Below are positions 54,669 to 63,711 of a stretch of DNA of 64,000 nt, one piece after another. Every line of letters begins with the position of its first letter. Position 1 is the stretch's first letter. The DNA comes from Nocardioides sp. L-11A (GTDB lineage Bacteria; Actinomycetota; Actinomycetes; Propionibacteriales; Nocardioidaceae). The position numbers were made by a program, and so were the translations under genes. The stretch spans positions 3,162,001 through 3,226,000 of the forward strand of contig CP124680.1 in the NCBI GenBank assembly GCA_029961745.1, given 5' to 3'. The notes under the pieces were generated by a model, which was given only the letters and a program-made list of their open reading frames with translations, searched no databases and was not told the DNA's origin.

Positions 54669-55405
54669 TAGCGCGCGGGGAGCTCGGCCAGGCGGCCCAG
54701 CAGCGTCTCGGTGGTCTCGGAGTTCGCGTAGATCTTCCGGATGCTCTGCAGCGCGTACTCGTGGCGCTGCGGGCTGAGGGCGCCGACCGCGTCCTCGATG
54801 AGGTCGACCTGGTAGCCGAGGTCGGAGAGGTCGCGCACCGAGGCGCTGATGCACTGGTCGGTGTAGAAGCCCACCACCAGGACCTTCCGGGCGCCGAGGT
54901 TGCGCAGCACCTGGTCGATGTGGGTCCCGACGTGGATGCCGGAGCAGGTCTTGTTGAGGACGATCTCGTCCTCCCGCGGCATCGCCTCGGGGAGGAACTC
55001 GGAGTCCTTCGAGCCCGGCGGGTAGAACATGCCCGCCGAGGTGTGCAGCGCGCCGGTGTCCGCGGCGTCGGGGAGGTGGGACTGGATGCGCACGTGGATC
55101 GGGCGGATCCCCGTCTCGCGGCACCGCTCCAGCACGGCCGAGATGTTGGCCGCCGTGGCGCGCATGTCGGCCTCGATGCGGTCGAGGATCGGCAGCATCG
55201 GCTCGGAGTCGACGCCGAGCGCGGCGAAGGTCTTGAGGAACGCCTCCTTGGTGATGCACTCCTGGATGTCGATCAGGACCAGCACCGTGTCCGCGGGGTC
55301 GAGCGGCACGGGCGTCGCGTAGATGCTGGAGCTGAGCCCGCCGTAGTAGGTGTCGGCGAAGGCGTTGACCATCTCGTCGGTGACGTCGGACGGGGTGGAG
55401 GTCAT
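54668..55405 (-). CDS. Isochorismatase-like cysteine hydrolase
   Basis: 245 residues with the family catalytic triad: Asp in LVLIDIQECI, Lys in VLNKTCSG, Cys in FYTDQCISAS. Likely an amidase of the nicotinamidase/carbamoylsarcosine amidase group. Start MTSTPSDV at 55405 with AGGAG upstream. Two-gene operon with the M20 amidohydrolase suggests degradation of an N-substituted amide. Confidence 0.9.
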   Translation of the reverse strand: MTSTPSDVTDEMVNAFADTYYGGLSSSIYATPVPLDPADTVLVLIDIQECITKEAFLKTFAALGVDSEPMLPILDRIEADMRATAANISAVLERCRETGIRPIHVRIQSHLPDAADTGALHTSAGMFYPPGSKDSEFLPEAMPREDEIVLNKTCSGIHVGTHIDQVLRNLGARKVLVVGFYTDQCISASVRDLSDLGYQVDLIEDAVGALSPQRHEYALQSIRKIYANSETTETLLGRLAELPAR

Positions 55406-55529
55406 GTGGGGGGCTCCTGTTCGTGAGAAGTCGGCGCCGCGCCGACGGGTGGTGCGCCTCACTCTAGGGACGTACCTGGTGATCCCTCACCGGAGGGACC
55501 GGGAATCCGTCCTCAAGGCCGCCCCGGGT

Positions 55530-56108
55530 TCAGTCGCCGAGGGCGAGGATGGCTCTCGAGCTGGCGACCACGGCCTCGGGCAGCGACGCGGGCACCGAGT
55601 TCCACAGATAGGGCCTGACGAGCCCGTAGGGACTCTCGGCCGCGGCGAGACGCACGAGAAACCGGTGGCGCTCGGTCGTGTGCTCGTAACGCCGCTCGGC
55701 CAGCACCGCGAGGCGGTCGTGTATGCCGACGTTGATGTTCTCGACGTCCTCGCGACAGGACTCGGGGGCCGTCAGCACCAGACGTGAGTGCCGGTACAAC
55801 GTCATGGCGACCGCGTCCAGCTGATGATCACGGCTGAACGCGACGACGCACTCGGCCATGGCCAACAGCGCACGCTCCGGGTCGTCCTGATCCCCGGCGG
55901 CCAGATAGTCCACGTGGAAGCGCCCGACGCTGCGCAGCCACAGTCGGACGAGAAGCTCCTGTCGCGATCCGAACCGGTGATAGATCGACCCCGTGGGAGC
56001 ACCCAGCCGGCTGGCTATATCGGCGATCCGCACGTCGCCGCCGTTTGCGAGCACCTCCTCCGCACACGCGTCGAGGATCCCGTCGGAGGTGAACTTGGCG
56101 AGGGCCAC
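55530..56108 (-). CDS. TetR-family transcriptional regulator
   Basis: 192 residues. HTH with RIADIASRLGAPTGSIYHRF, then a helical ligand domain. Divergent from the membrane protein at 56200, with a palindromic operator between them. It could also control the amidohydrolase operon downstream on the same strand. Confidence 0.9.
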   Translation of the reverse strand: MALAKFTSDGILDACAEEVLANGGDVRIADIASRLGAPTGSIYHRFGSRQELLVRLWLRSVGRFHVDYLAAGDQDDPERALLAMAECVVAFSRDHQLDAVAMTLYRHSRLVLTAPESCREDVENINVGIHDRLAVLAERRYEHTTERHRFLVRLAAAESPYGLVRPYLWNSVPASLPEAVVASSRAILALGD

Positions 56109-56142
56109 CGGCGCAGACTACCGGCTCACCAGAGGTCAAGTT

Positions 56143-56160
56143 CTAGAATCATTGTTCTAG
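56143..56160. promoter_or_regulatory. TetR operator in the divergent promoter
   Basis: CTAGAA-TCATTG-TTCTAG, a perfect 18-bp inverted repeat with 6-bp arms between the TetR gene and the membrane-protein gene. Symmetry and position fit autoregulation. Confidence 0.65.
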
Positions 56161-56199
56161 GATGCCCATGCTAGACCCACCCTCTCGGAAGGAATCGTC

Positions 56200-56784
56200 A
56201 TGGCATTCACCCCCGGGCACACCCGGCCAGGCGTCGCGCCGCCGCCCCCGTTCGTCACAGCGGTAGGCGCGTCGGTCGCGGTGTGGTGCGGAGTCTTCGC
56301 GGCGATCAGCGTCTGGTTCGAGGTCACCGACAAGTTCGCCTCCGGGCCGCATGCCGCTGACGCCGACGCCCTCTCGGTCGTCAACTGGTACGTCGCCGCC
56401 GTCAAGCTCGTCGGCGTGGCCACGGCAGTCCTCGCCGTCGTCGAGCCGCCCAGCTTCCTGCGGCCGAGGGTCGTGGGCGTTCTCCTGTGGGCCGCCTTCG
56501 CGACCGTGACCATCTACGTCGCGGGCAGTCTGGCCCAGGCGGTGGCCATGCTCACCGGCATGGCGGGCGACGCGGAACGCCTCGATCTCGCGTCAGCAGG
56601 CTACGTGCTCGCCTTCCTCCTGGCCGCCGCGGGCTTCGGACTCCTCGCGTTCTCCTACGCCGGACGTGCCGGGCTGGGGAAGCGAGAGGTTCTCCTCGGC
56701 ATCTGCGGCGCCCCGCTCGTCCTGGGCAGCATCCTCGTCGTCCTCCCGATGCTGCTCCGGGCGACCGGGCTGCTGTCCCCCTGA
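56200..56784 (+). CDS. Small membrane protein, unknown function
   Basis: 194 residues with four hydrophobic helices (for example AVWCGVFAAISVWF, VGVLLWAAFATVTIYV, VLAFLLAAAGFGLLAF, VLGSILVVLPMLL). No family recognised. Under the TetR operator at 56143, so perhaps the regulated target and possibly a transport or resistance protein. Confidence 0.75.
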   Translation: MAFTPGHTRPGVAPPPPFVTAVGASVAVWCGVFAAISVWFEVTDKFASGPHAADADALSVVNWYVAAVKLVGVATAVLAVVEPPSFLRPRVVGVLLWAAFATVTIYVAGSLAQAVAMLTGMAGDAERLDLASAGYVLAFLLAAAGFGLLAFSYAGRAGLGKREVLLGICGAPLVLGSILVVLPMLLRATGLLSP

Positions 56785-56812
56785 CCGCCCGGCGGCACGT
56801 CACCGGCCGGCG

Positions 56813-57955
56813 TCACCCCAGGTCGGGGCCGGTTCTCGTCAACAACGCCACGCACTCGACGTGGTGCGTCATCGGGAACAGGTCGAAGGCGCGCAGCGAC
56901 GCCAGCCGGTAGCCGTGCTCGGCGAAGATCGCGACATCGCGCGCGAGTGCCGACGGGTCGCAGGCGACGTAGGCGACCGCCCGGGGCTCGCGCGCGACGA
57001 CCTGCTCGACCACGGCGCGCTTGGCCCCGGTGCGGGGCGGGTCGAGGACCACCAGGTCGGCACGGGCCCAGGCGTCCGGGAGACCGTCCGCGAGGACGGC
57101 GCCGACGTCGCCCCCGCAGGCCAGGACGCCGGGGCAGTTGCGCTCGGACAGGGCCGAGGCCGTGCGGTCGCCCTCGACCGCCGCGACCGAGCCGGTCGGT
57201 CCGACCGCCTCGGCGAGGAAGCGGCTGAACAACCCCACGCCGGCGTACAGGTCGAGCGCGCTCTCCCCCGGCCGGGGGCCGAGCGCGTCGAGCACCGCGT
57301 CGACCAGAACCTCGGGCGCGCCGGGGTGGACCTGCCAGAAGCTCGCGCCCTCGCCGGGTGCGGTGGTGACCTCGAAAGCGTGCCCGCGCACGTCGTACGA
57401 CGGACCGTCCGGCGCCTCGAGGAGGCAGGCGTCGACGGCGACGACGTCGTGGGAGCGGTGCTTGCGCATGCCGCGCGCGCCTCCGGGCAGCGCGACGTAC
57501 CGCTGGCGGGTGCGCCAGTGCAGGCCCTCCTCGTCGCCGGGGACGGCCTCGACCACGACGTCCACCTCGATCCGGGCCACCCGGAGCAGTTGCTCGCGCA
57601 CGACCCGGGCCTTGAGCTCGCGCTGGGCGGGCAGGGCGACGTGCTGGAGGTCGCAGCCGCCGCAGCGGCCCGGGCCGGCGTACGGACAGGGTGCGGGCAC
57701 CCGGTCGGGCGACGGGGTCAGCACCTCGACGGCGTCGCCGCGCCAGAACCGGTCCCCCTCGGTGCCCTCGGTGATCTCCAGGACCACCCGCTCGCCGGGC
57801 AGGGCGTGCCGGACGAACACCACCCGCTCCTCGACCCGGGCCACGCAGTGCCCGCCGTGCGCGACCGGACCGACCTCGACCTCGAACCGGCGCCCGACCA
57901 TCGAGTCGCCCCGGGCGGCCCGCACCCGTGGTCGCCGGGCCCGTGGGCGGCTCAC
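56813..57955 (-). CDS. TrmA/RlmD-family 23S rRNA or tRNA uracil C5-methyltransferase
   Basis: 380 residues. An N-terminal TRAM domain (VEVGPVAHGGHCVARVEERV), a [4Fe-4S] cysteine set (CPYAGPGRCGGCDLQHV), the SAM motif DLYAGVGLFS, and the catalytic Cys in VACDPSALARD. Methylates uracil in RNA. Start overlaps kimA by 4 bp. Mycobacterial homologue Rv2689c sits in the same place. Confidence 0.93.
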   Translation of the reverse strand: MSRPRARRPRVRAARGDSMVGRRFEVEVGPVAHGGHCVARVEERVVFVRHALPGERVVLEITEGTEGDRFWRGDAVEVLTPSPDRVPAPCPYAGPGRCGGCDLQHVALPAQRELKARVVREQLLRVARIEVDVVVEAVPGDEEGLHWRTRQRYVALPGGARGMRKHRSHDVVAVDACLLEAPDGPSYDVRGHAFEVTTAPGEGASFWQVHPGAPEVLVDAVLDALGPRPGESALDLYAGVGLFSRFLAEAVGPTGSVAAVEGDRTASALSERNCPGVLACGGDVGAVLADGLPDAWARADLVVLDPPRTGAKRAVVEQVVAREPRAVAYVACDPSALARDVAIFAEHGYRLASLRAFDLFPMTHHVECVALLTRTGPDLG

Positions 57956-60003
57956 CGCCGGATCTGCTTGTCGTCGCCGGAGCCGACCCGCCCGCGGCGC
58001 AGGTCGCCGGGGCGAACCCGGTGCTCATCGCGCTCCTCGCGCTCGAGCGCGATCTCGGAGGAGCGCAGCTGGTAGGGCACCGAGATGACCATGACTCCCG
58101 GCGTGAACAGCAGCCGGCCCTTGAGCCGCAGTGCGGTCTGGTTGTGGAGGAACTGCTCCCACCAGCGGCCCACGACGTACTCGGGGATGTAGACCGCGAC
58201 CACACCGCGGGGGTTGGCCCGCCGGATCGCGGAGGCGTACTCGACGATCGGCTTGACGACCTCGCGGTACGGCGAGTGCAGCACCTTGAGCGGGACGCCG
58301 GTGTTGCGCTCGTCCCACTCCTCGAGGAGTCGCGCGGTCTCCTTCTCGTCGACCGACACGTAGACGCCCTCGAGCGCGTTGGGTCGGGTGGCCTTGGCGA
58401 AGGCCAGGGCCCGCAGGGTCGGCTTGTGCAGCTTGGAGACGAGCACCACGGCGTGCACGCGGGTCGGGAGCGCCTTGTCGGTTTCGTCCGCCGCGAGCTC
58501 GCGCTCGACGTTGTCGTAGTGCTTCTTGATGGACTTCATGACCACGAAGAAGAAGCCCATCGCGAGGATGGTGATCCAGGCGCCGGCGAGGAACTTGGTG
58601 AGCAGCACGACGACCAGCACCACGGCGGTGAAGGACAGCCCGACCGCGTTGATGGCCCGGGAGCGGTAGATCCGCCGGCGCGCGGCGGGGTCCCGCTCGG
58701 TCGTCAGCGCCCTGGTCCAGTGCCGGATCATGCCGAGCTGGCTGAGGTTGAAGGAGACGAAGACGCCGACGATGTAGAGCTGGATCAGCTTCGTGGTCTC
58801 GGCGTCGAAGGCGACGATGAGCACGATCGCCATCGCGGCGAGGAAGACGATGCCGTTGCTGTAGGCCAGCCGGTCGCCGCGCGCGCCGAGAGCGCGGGGT
58901 GCCAGCCCGTCCTTGGCGAGGATCGAGCCGAGCACCGGGAAGCCGTTGAAGGCGGTGTTGGCCGCCAGCACCAGGATGATGCCGGTGACGGTGACGACGA
59001 AGTAGAAGCCCGGGCTGAAGTCGGAGAACACGGCCCGCGCGATCTGCGCGATGACGGCGTGCTGGTCGAAGTCGTCGGGCACGGGCAGGCCGTCGCGGGT
59101 GAGGCGCCCGAACTCGTGGGGGTCGACGAACCGGATCCCCATCTGCTTGGCGAGCACGATGACGCTGACCATCATCGTGATGGCGATCATGCCGAGCAGC
59201 AGCAGCGTGGTCGCGGCGTTCTGGCTCTTGGGCCGCTTGAACGCGGGCACGCCGTTGGAGATGGCCTCGACCCCGGTCAGGGCGGCACAGCCCGACGAGA
59301 AGGCCCGGGCCAGCAGGATGACCAGCCCGAAGGTGGTGATCGGGTCCTCCCAGCCCTCCTTCGGCGTGATGTCGAGGTCGGCGCTCTCGGCCATCGGCAG
59401 GGTCCCCGCGACCATCTCGAAGAACCCGAAGGCGCACATGCCCAGGATCGCGAACATGAACAGGTACGTCGGGACGGCGAAGAAGGTGCCCGACTCGCGG
59501 ATGCCACGCAGGTTCATCGCCATCAGCAGCAGCACCATGACGACGGCGACCGTCGCCTCGTGGTGCTGGAACGCCGGCAGCGCCGACGCTGCGTAGTTGG
59601 CGCCCGAGGAGATCGACACGGCGACGGTGAGGACGTAGTCGACCAGCAACGCGCTGCCGACGGTCATGCCCGCCGTCCGACCGAGGTTGACCGTCGCCAC
59701 CTCGTAGTCGCCCCCGCCCGACGGATAGGCGTGCACCGTCTGTCGGTACGACGCGATGACGGCCGCCATCACGAGCGCGACGGCGATCGCGACCTTCCAC
59801 GACCAGACGTACTGAGCGGTGCCGGCGATCGCCAGCATGATGAAGACCTCGTCCGGGGCGTAGGCCACCGACGAGAGGGCGTCGCTGGCGAACACCGGCA
59901 GCGCGACGCGCTTGGGCAGCAGCGTCTCCCCCAACTGGGCGCTCCGAAGCTTGCGTCCGAGCAGGATGCGCTTCGATACGTCTCCGACACCCACGAGCGA
60001 CAA
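57952..60003 (-). CDS. KimA/YdaO-like potassium transporter (APC superfamily)
   Basis: 683 residues. Twelve helices (to about residue 480) precede a cytoplasmic domain of about 200 residues. The stretches LPVFASDALSSVAYAPDEVF, SYRQTVHAYPSGGGDY and LLVDYVLTVAVSISSG match B. subtilis KimA, a high-affinity K+ importer inhibited by c-di-AMP. Divergent from CeoB/CeoC, so the locus is a K+ module. Mycobacterial Rv2690c is the likely homologue. Confidence 0.88.
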   Translation of the reverse strand: MSLVGVGDVSKRILLGRKLRSAQLGETLLPKRVALPVFASDALSSVAYAPDEVFIMLAIAGTAQYVWSWKVAIAVALVMAAVIASYRQTVHAYPSGGGDYEVATVNLGRTAGMTVGSALLVDYVLTVAVSISSGANYAASALPAFQHHEATVAVVMVLLLMAMNLRGIRESGTFFAVPTYLFMFAILGMCAFGFFEMVAGTLPMAESADLDITPKEGWEDPITTFGLVILLARAFSSGCAALTGVEAISNGVPAFKRPKSQNAATTLLLLGMIAITMMVSVIVLAKQMGIRFVDPHEFGRLTRDGLPVPDDFDQHAVIAQIARAVFSDFSPGFYFVVTVTGIILVLAANTAFNGFPVLGSILAKDGLAPRALGARGDRLAYSNGIVFLAAMAIVLIVAFDAETTKLIQLYIVGVFVSFNLSQLGMIRHWTRALTTERDPAARRRIYRSRAINAVGLSFTAVVLVVVLLTKFLAGAWITILAMGFFFVVMKSIKKHYDNVERELAADETDKALPTRVHAVVLVSKLHKPTLRALAFAKATRPNALEGVYVSVDEKETARLLEEWDERNTGVPLKVLHSPYREVVKPIVEYASAIRRANPRGVVAVYIPEYVVGRWWEQFLHNQTALRLKGRLLFTPGVMVISVPYQLRSSEIALEREERDEHRVRPGDLRRGRVGSGDDKQIRR

Positions 60004-60038
60004 CGGTAGGGCATCGGGCGTGGGATAGCGTGCTCACC

Positions 60039-60704
60039 GTGCACGTCGTGATCATGGGCTGCGGCCGGGTCGGCTCGACCCTGGCCCGAAGCCTCGAGGA
60101 CCGCAACCACACCGTGTCGATCATCGACAGCGAGCCTGACGCGTTCCGGCGGCTCGGACCGGGCTTCAACGGCGACAAGATCCCCGGCATCGGCTTCGAC
60201 CAGGAGGTCCTGGAGAAGGCCGGCATCCGCCGCGCGGACGCCTTCGCCGCCGTGTCGAGCGGCGACAACTCCAACATCATCGCGGCCCGGGTCGCGCGGG
60301 AGACGTTCGGGATCCAGCAGGTCGTGGCCCGGATCTACGACCCCGGACGCGCCGAGGTCTACCAGCGGCTCGGGATCACCACGGTCGCGACCGTCAAATG
60401 GACCGCCGACCAGGTACTGCGCCGGATCCTCCCGGCCGGCGCCGAGCCGGACTTCCGGGACCCGTCCGGCACCATCCGCGTCGACCACCTCCCGACCCCC
60501 GAGGTCTGGGTGGGTGCCCGGGTGGGGCAGCTCCAGGAGCAGGCCCGATGCCGGGTCGCCTGGATCGACCGGCTCGGCGAGGGCCTGCTGCCGGACCGCG
60601 ACAGCGTCATCCAGGAGGGCGACATGCTCCACCTGGTCACCCGCGAGGAGTCCGCGGACCATGCCTACGAGGTGCTCGGCCGCGGGCCCGAGCTCGGCGA
60701 GTGA
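60039..60704 (+). CDS. ceoB: TrkA/KtrA-type potassium channel regulator, CeoB
   Basis: About 221 residues: an RCK_N Rossmann domain (VVIMGCGRVGSTLA) and an RCK_C domain. Binds nucleotides to gate K+ uptake. GTG 60039 fits the family start (VHVVIMGCG); GTG 60030 is possible. Paired with CeoC 23 bp downstream; the divergent transporter is kimA-like. Confidence 0.9.
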   Translation: MHVVIMGCGRVGSTLARSLEDRNHTVSIIDSEPDAFRRLGPGFNGDKIPGIGFDQEVLEKAGIRRADAFAAVSSGDNSNIIAARVARETFGIQQVVARIYDPGRAEVYQRLGITTVATVKWTADQVLRRILPAGAEPDFRDPSGTIRVDHLPTPEVWVGARVGQLQEQARCRVAWIDRLGEGLLPDRDSVIQEGDMLHLVTREESADHAYEVLGRGPELGE

Positions 60705-60727
60705 AAGTCTGAGAGGGCCAGGAAGAC

Positions 60728-61402
60728 ATGAGAGTCGCCATCGCCGGAGCGGGTGCCGTGGGCCGCTCGATCGCCCGCGAGCTGATCGAGAACGGCCACG
60801 AGGTGCTGCTCATCGACAAGTCCCCGTCGTCGATCCGTCCCGAGCGGGTCCCCGATGCCGAGTGGCTGTTGGCCGACTCCTGCGAGCTGTCGTCGCTGGA
60901 GGAGGCGCGTCTCGACAAGTGCGACGTTGTCATCGCCGCGACCGGCGACGACAAGGCCAACCTGGTCACCGCGCTGCTCGCGAAGACCGAGTTCGGCGTG
61001 CCGCGCACCGTCGGCCGGGTCAACCACCCCAACAACGAGTGGCTCTTCACCGAGGCCTGGGGCGTCGACGTCAACGTCTCGACCCCACGGATCATGTCCG
61101 CGCTGGTGGAGGAGGCCGTCAGCGTCGGCGACCTGGTGCGCCTGTTCACCTTCCGCAAGGGCAACGCGAACCTGGTCGAGATGGTGCTGCCGGCCGACTC
61201 GCCGTACGTCGGCAAGGAGTCCGGCCTGATCCCGCTGCCGGAGAACTGCGCCCTGGTCTCGATCCTGCGCGACGGCCAGGTCTACGTGCCGACCCCGGAG
61301 CAGCCGGTCGAGTCCGGCGACGAGCTGCTGTTCGTCGTCCCGGCCGAGGCCGAGGACGAGCTGGAGCGGCTGCTCGCCCCGGGCTCGCACCCGGCCAAGT
61401 AG
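60728..61402 (+). CDS. ceoC: TrkA/KtrA-type potassium channel regulator, CeoC
   Basis: 224 residues. N-terminal MRVAIAGAGAVGRSIARELI is the RCK_N nucleotide-binding fold (GAGAVG). The C-terminal RCK_C domain follows. ATG 60728 with AGGAAG upstream. Its TAG stop abuts the opposing DUF3159 stop, forming TAGCTA. Confidence 0.92.
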   Translation: MRVAIAGAGAVGRSIARELIENGHEVLLIDKSPSSIRPERVPDAEWLLADSCELSSLEEARLDKCDVVIAATGDDKANLVTALLAKTEFGVPRTVGRVNHPNNEWLFTEAWGVDVNVSTPRIMSALVEEAVSVGDLVRLFTFRKGNANLVEMVLPADSPYVGKESGLIPLPENCALVSILRDGQVYVPTPEQPVESGDELLFVVPAEAEDELERLLAPGSHPAK

Positions 61403-62122
61403 CTACGCCGGGTCGGGCTCGGCGTCAGGAGACCCCAAGGGCGTCGCGTTGCGGGCCAGCAGCCAGATCATCACCGACCAGGACCCGATCCGCAGCGCCC
61501 AGCCCAGACCGGTGCGCAGGATCAGGATGAGCACGACCGCCTGGTCCGCGTCGAGCCGCCCGCTGTGGCCGAGCAGCCACACCGGCCCCTGCAGGAGCAC
61601 CCCGACCGCGCCGGGTAGGAGCATCACCCAGGTGAGCCGGCTGCACAGCCGCACCACCTGGCGGTCGTCGTGCCAGGCCGTCGCGTCGCCGGTCACGCCG
61701 CCGAGCATGAACCCGAGCATCGGCCAGCCGATCAGGCAGGTGAACCCGAGCACGACGGTGTAGCCGAGGCTCATCAGGATGCCGGGGAGGAAGAAGGCGA
61801 GCGCCTGGTCGGACTCCGAGCCGCCCGAGCTCTCCGCCCAGCGGACGAAGACCCAGCCGATGCCGATGCCGAACACGGCGTTGAGGACGTACTGCGTGCT
61901 GGAGCGCTGCAGCACCCGGGCCAGCAGTGCGAGGCCGGCGACCACGAGGCTGCCGACCAGGGCCCACTGGAGCTCCTTGGTGCTCAGCCACACGGCGGTG
62001 AAGACGACGCCGGGGATCGCGGCCTCGAGCATGCCGCGCCGGCCGCCGAGGGCGGTCGCCAGCTGACGGCGGACCAGCGCCTCGACGGTGTCGACGCCGA
62101 TCGCGGAGTGGGGGGTGGTCAC
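61403..62122 (-). CDS. DUF3159 membrane protein
   Basis: 239 residues with about six hydrophobic helices (for example LTWVMLLPGAVGVLLQ). Homologue of mycobacterial Rv2693c by position and appearance. The GTG at 62122 overlaps the OB-fold gene stop (GTGA). Function unknown. Confidence 0.87.
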   Translation of the reverse strand: MTTPHSAIGVDTVEALVRRQLATALGGRRGMLEAAIPGVVFTAVWLSTKELQWALVGSLVVAGLALLARVLQRSSTQYVLNAVFGIGIGWVFVRWAESSGGSESDQALAFFLPGILMSLGYTVVLGFTCLIGWPMLGFMLGGVTGDATAWHDDRQVVRLCSRLTWVMLLPGAVGVLLQGPVWLLGHSGRLDADQAVVLILILRTGLGWALRIGSWSVMIWLLARNATPLGSPDAEPDPA

Positions 62123-62478
62123 AGCAGCTCGTACCTCGGGTTGTAGAGCATCCGGTGGCCGTCCTGGGTGCCGACCCGGCCCTGGACCTCGAGCGCGCGG
62201 CCGGGGCCGATCCCGGCGATCCGGCGGCGCCCCAGCCAGATCACGGTGATCGTGCCGGTGCCGTCGTACAGCTCGGCCTCGAGGGCGGGTACGCCGCCGC
62301 GCGGGCGCAGGGTCACGGTGCGCAGGGTGCCGCGCAGCCGCACCGGCTCCCGGTCGGGCGCGTCGCCGATGCACAGCACGCCGTCGCCGCTGAAGGTCTT
62401 GCGCAGGTCGCGGGCCTCGGCCTCGTCCGGGTTGGCCCACCTGCTGATGGTGCGCCGCAGGCGGCTCTTCGTGCGCAT
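62119..62478 (-). CDS. OB-fold nucleic-acid-binding protein
   Basis: 119 residues. An N-terminal RTKSRLRRTISRWANPDEAE leads into an OB-fold (VRLRGTLRTVTLRPRGGVPA, then GTITVIWLGRRRIAGIGPGR). Homologue of Rv2694c by position. Start MRTKSRL at 62478. Confidence 0.87.
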   Translation of the reverse strand: MRTKSRLRRTISRWANPDEAEARDLRKTFSGDGVLCIGDAPDREPVRLRGTLRTVTLRPRGGVPALEAELYDGTGTITVIWLGRRRIAGIGPGRALEVQGRVGTQDGHRMLYNPRYELL

Positions 62479-62501
62479 GGGTGGCCTCGTCCCGTCCTCG
62501 G

Positions 62502-63164
62502 TCAGGTGGCCGGGACGGCCCGGGGCGTCGCGCCCTCGGGCAGCGAGAGCGGCAGCTGCTCGCCGACCGGCATGGCGTGGTTGCCGCGCCGCACGGCGAC
62601 CTGCTCGATGGCGGCCTCCCACGCACCGGCGGTCTCGGGGTCGCGGGCGGGGTCGCCGAGCAGCGTGGCGCGCAGCAGCCAGCGGGGACCGTTGATGCCG
62701 ATCACCCGCGAGGTCTGGGTGCCGGTCTGCCCGTCGGGGCGGGTCAGCCGGACCTCGCACACCAGCTCGGTGCCGAACCGGCCCTCCCGCTCGGTGGCGG
62801 TGCCGCCGCGGCGGGCGGCGTCGGCCGCGATCTGCGGCCGGATCTCGCTCCACAGGTCTCCGTTGCGCGGGGCGGCGAAGGCCCGCAGCTCGAGCGCGCC
62901 GGCGTCGGTGGCCAGCAGCACGGCGCGGACCGCGCCGGACGCCTCGTCGACCTGGACCCTCAGCTCCCGGCCGTCGGACGGGGCCACCAGGAGCGAGCCC
63001 AGGTCGAGCCGGGCCACGCCGTCCTCGGGGAGGTCGTCGACGTCGAAGGGGCCGGCGCCGGCCAGGTCCCGGGGTCCGGCGGACTCGTCGGGCCCGGCGG
63101 TCTCCTCCGCCACGCCCTCGACCGCCACGTCGTCAGCGTCGACAGCCTTGCGCCGCAGCCTCAC
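62502..63164 (-). CDS. DUF3710 protein
   Basis: 220 residues from the GTG at 63164, chosen for GAGGAGGACACA upstream; a longer frame would overlap dut. The acidic N-terminus precedes a domain with RVIGINGPRWLLRATLLG, typical of DUF3710 (Rv2696c). Function unknown. Confidence 0.87.
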   Translation of the reverse strand: MRLRRKAVDADDVAVEGVAEETAGPDESAGPRDLAGAGPFDVDDLPEDGVARLDLGSLLVAPSDGRELRVQVDEASGAVRAVLLATDAGALELRAFAAPRNGDLWSEIRPQIAADAARRGGTATEREGRFGTELVCEVRLTRPDGQTGTQTSRVIGINGPRWLLRATLLGDPARDPETAGAWEAAIEQVAVRRGNHAMPVGEQLPLSLPEGATPRAVPAT

Positions 63165-63195
63165 TGTGTCCTCCTCGTCACGCCCATCGGCCTCA

Positions 63196-63660
63196 TCACC
63201 GCTGGAATCCTCCGGTTGAACCGTAGCCGCCGCTGCCACGCACGCTGTCCGGAAGGGCGACGACCGGCTCGAACCGGGCCCGCTCGACCCGCTGGACCAC
63301 CAGCTGGGCGATGCGGTCCCCCCTCCGCAGCGTGATCGCCTCGACCGGGTCGTGGTTGATCAGCAGCACCTTGATCTCTCCACGGTAGCCCGCGTCCACG
63401 GTTCCCGGGGTGTTGACGATGGACAGACCGTGCCGAGCCGCCAGCCCCGAGCGCGGGTGGACCAGCGCGACGTACCCCTCGGGCAGCGCGATCGCGACCC
63501 CGGTGGGGACCAGCGCCCGCTCACCCGGCGCCAGGTCCACGTCGACCCCGGTCACCAGGTCGGCGCCCGCGTCGCCCGGATGGGCGTAGGCGGGCAGCGG
63601 CAGGTCGGGGTCGAGCTGCTGGACGGAGATCACGAGATCCGCGGTGGCGTCGTCGGGCAC
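63196..63660 (-). CDS. dut: dUTP pyrophosphatase
   Basis: 154 residues. Motifs of the homotrimeric dUTPase: [45 protein letters not shown] and the C-terminal glycine arm [10 protein letters not shown]. Converts dUTP to dUMP, limiting uracil in DNA. Confidence 0.97.
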   Translation of the reverse strand: MPDDATADLVISVQQLDPDLPLPAYAHPGDAGADLVTGVDVDLAPGERALVPTGVAIALPEGYVALVHPRSGLAARHGLSIVNTPGTVDAGYRGEIKVLLINHDPVEAITLRRGDRIAQLVVQRVERARFEPVVALPDSVRGSGGYGSTGGFQR

Positions 63661-63711
63661 GGGGAGACCCTAGCGACAGGTCCACACCGGGCGGATGGGA
63701 TCATCCTCCCC

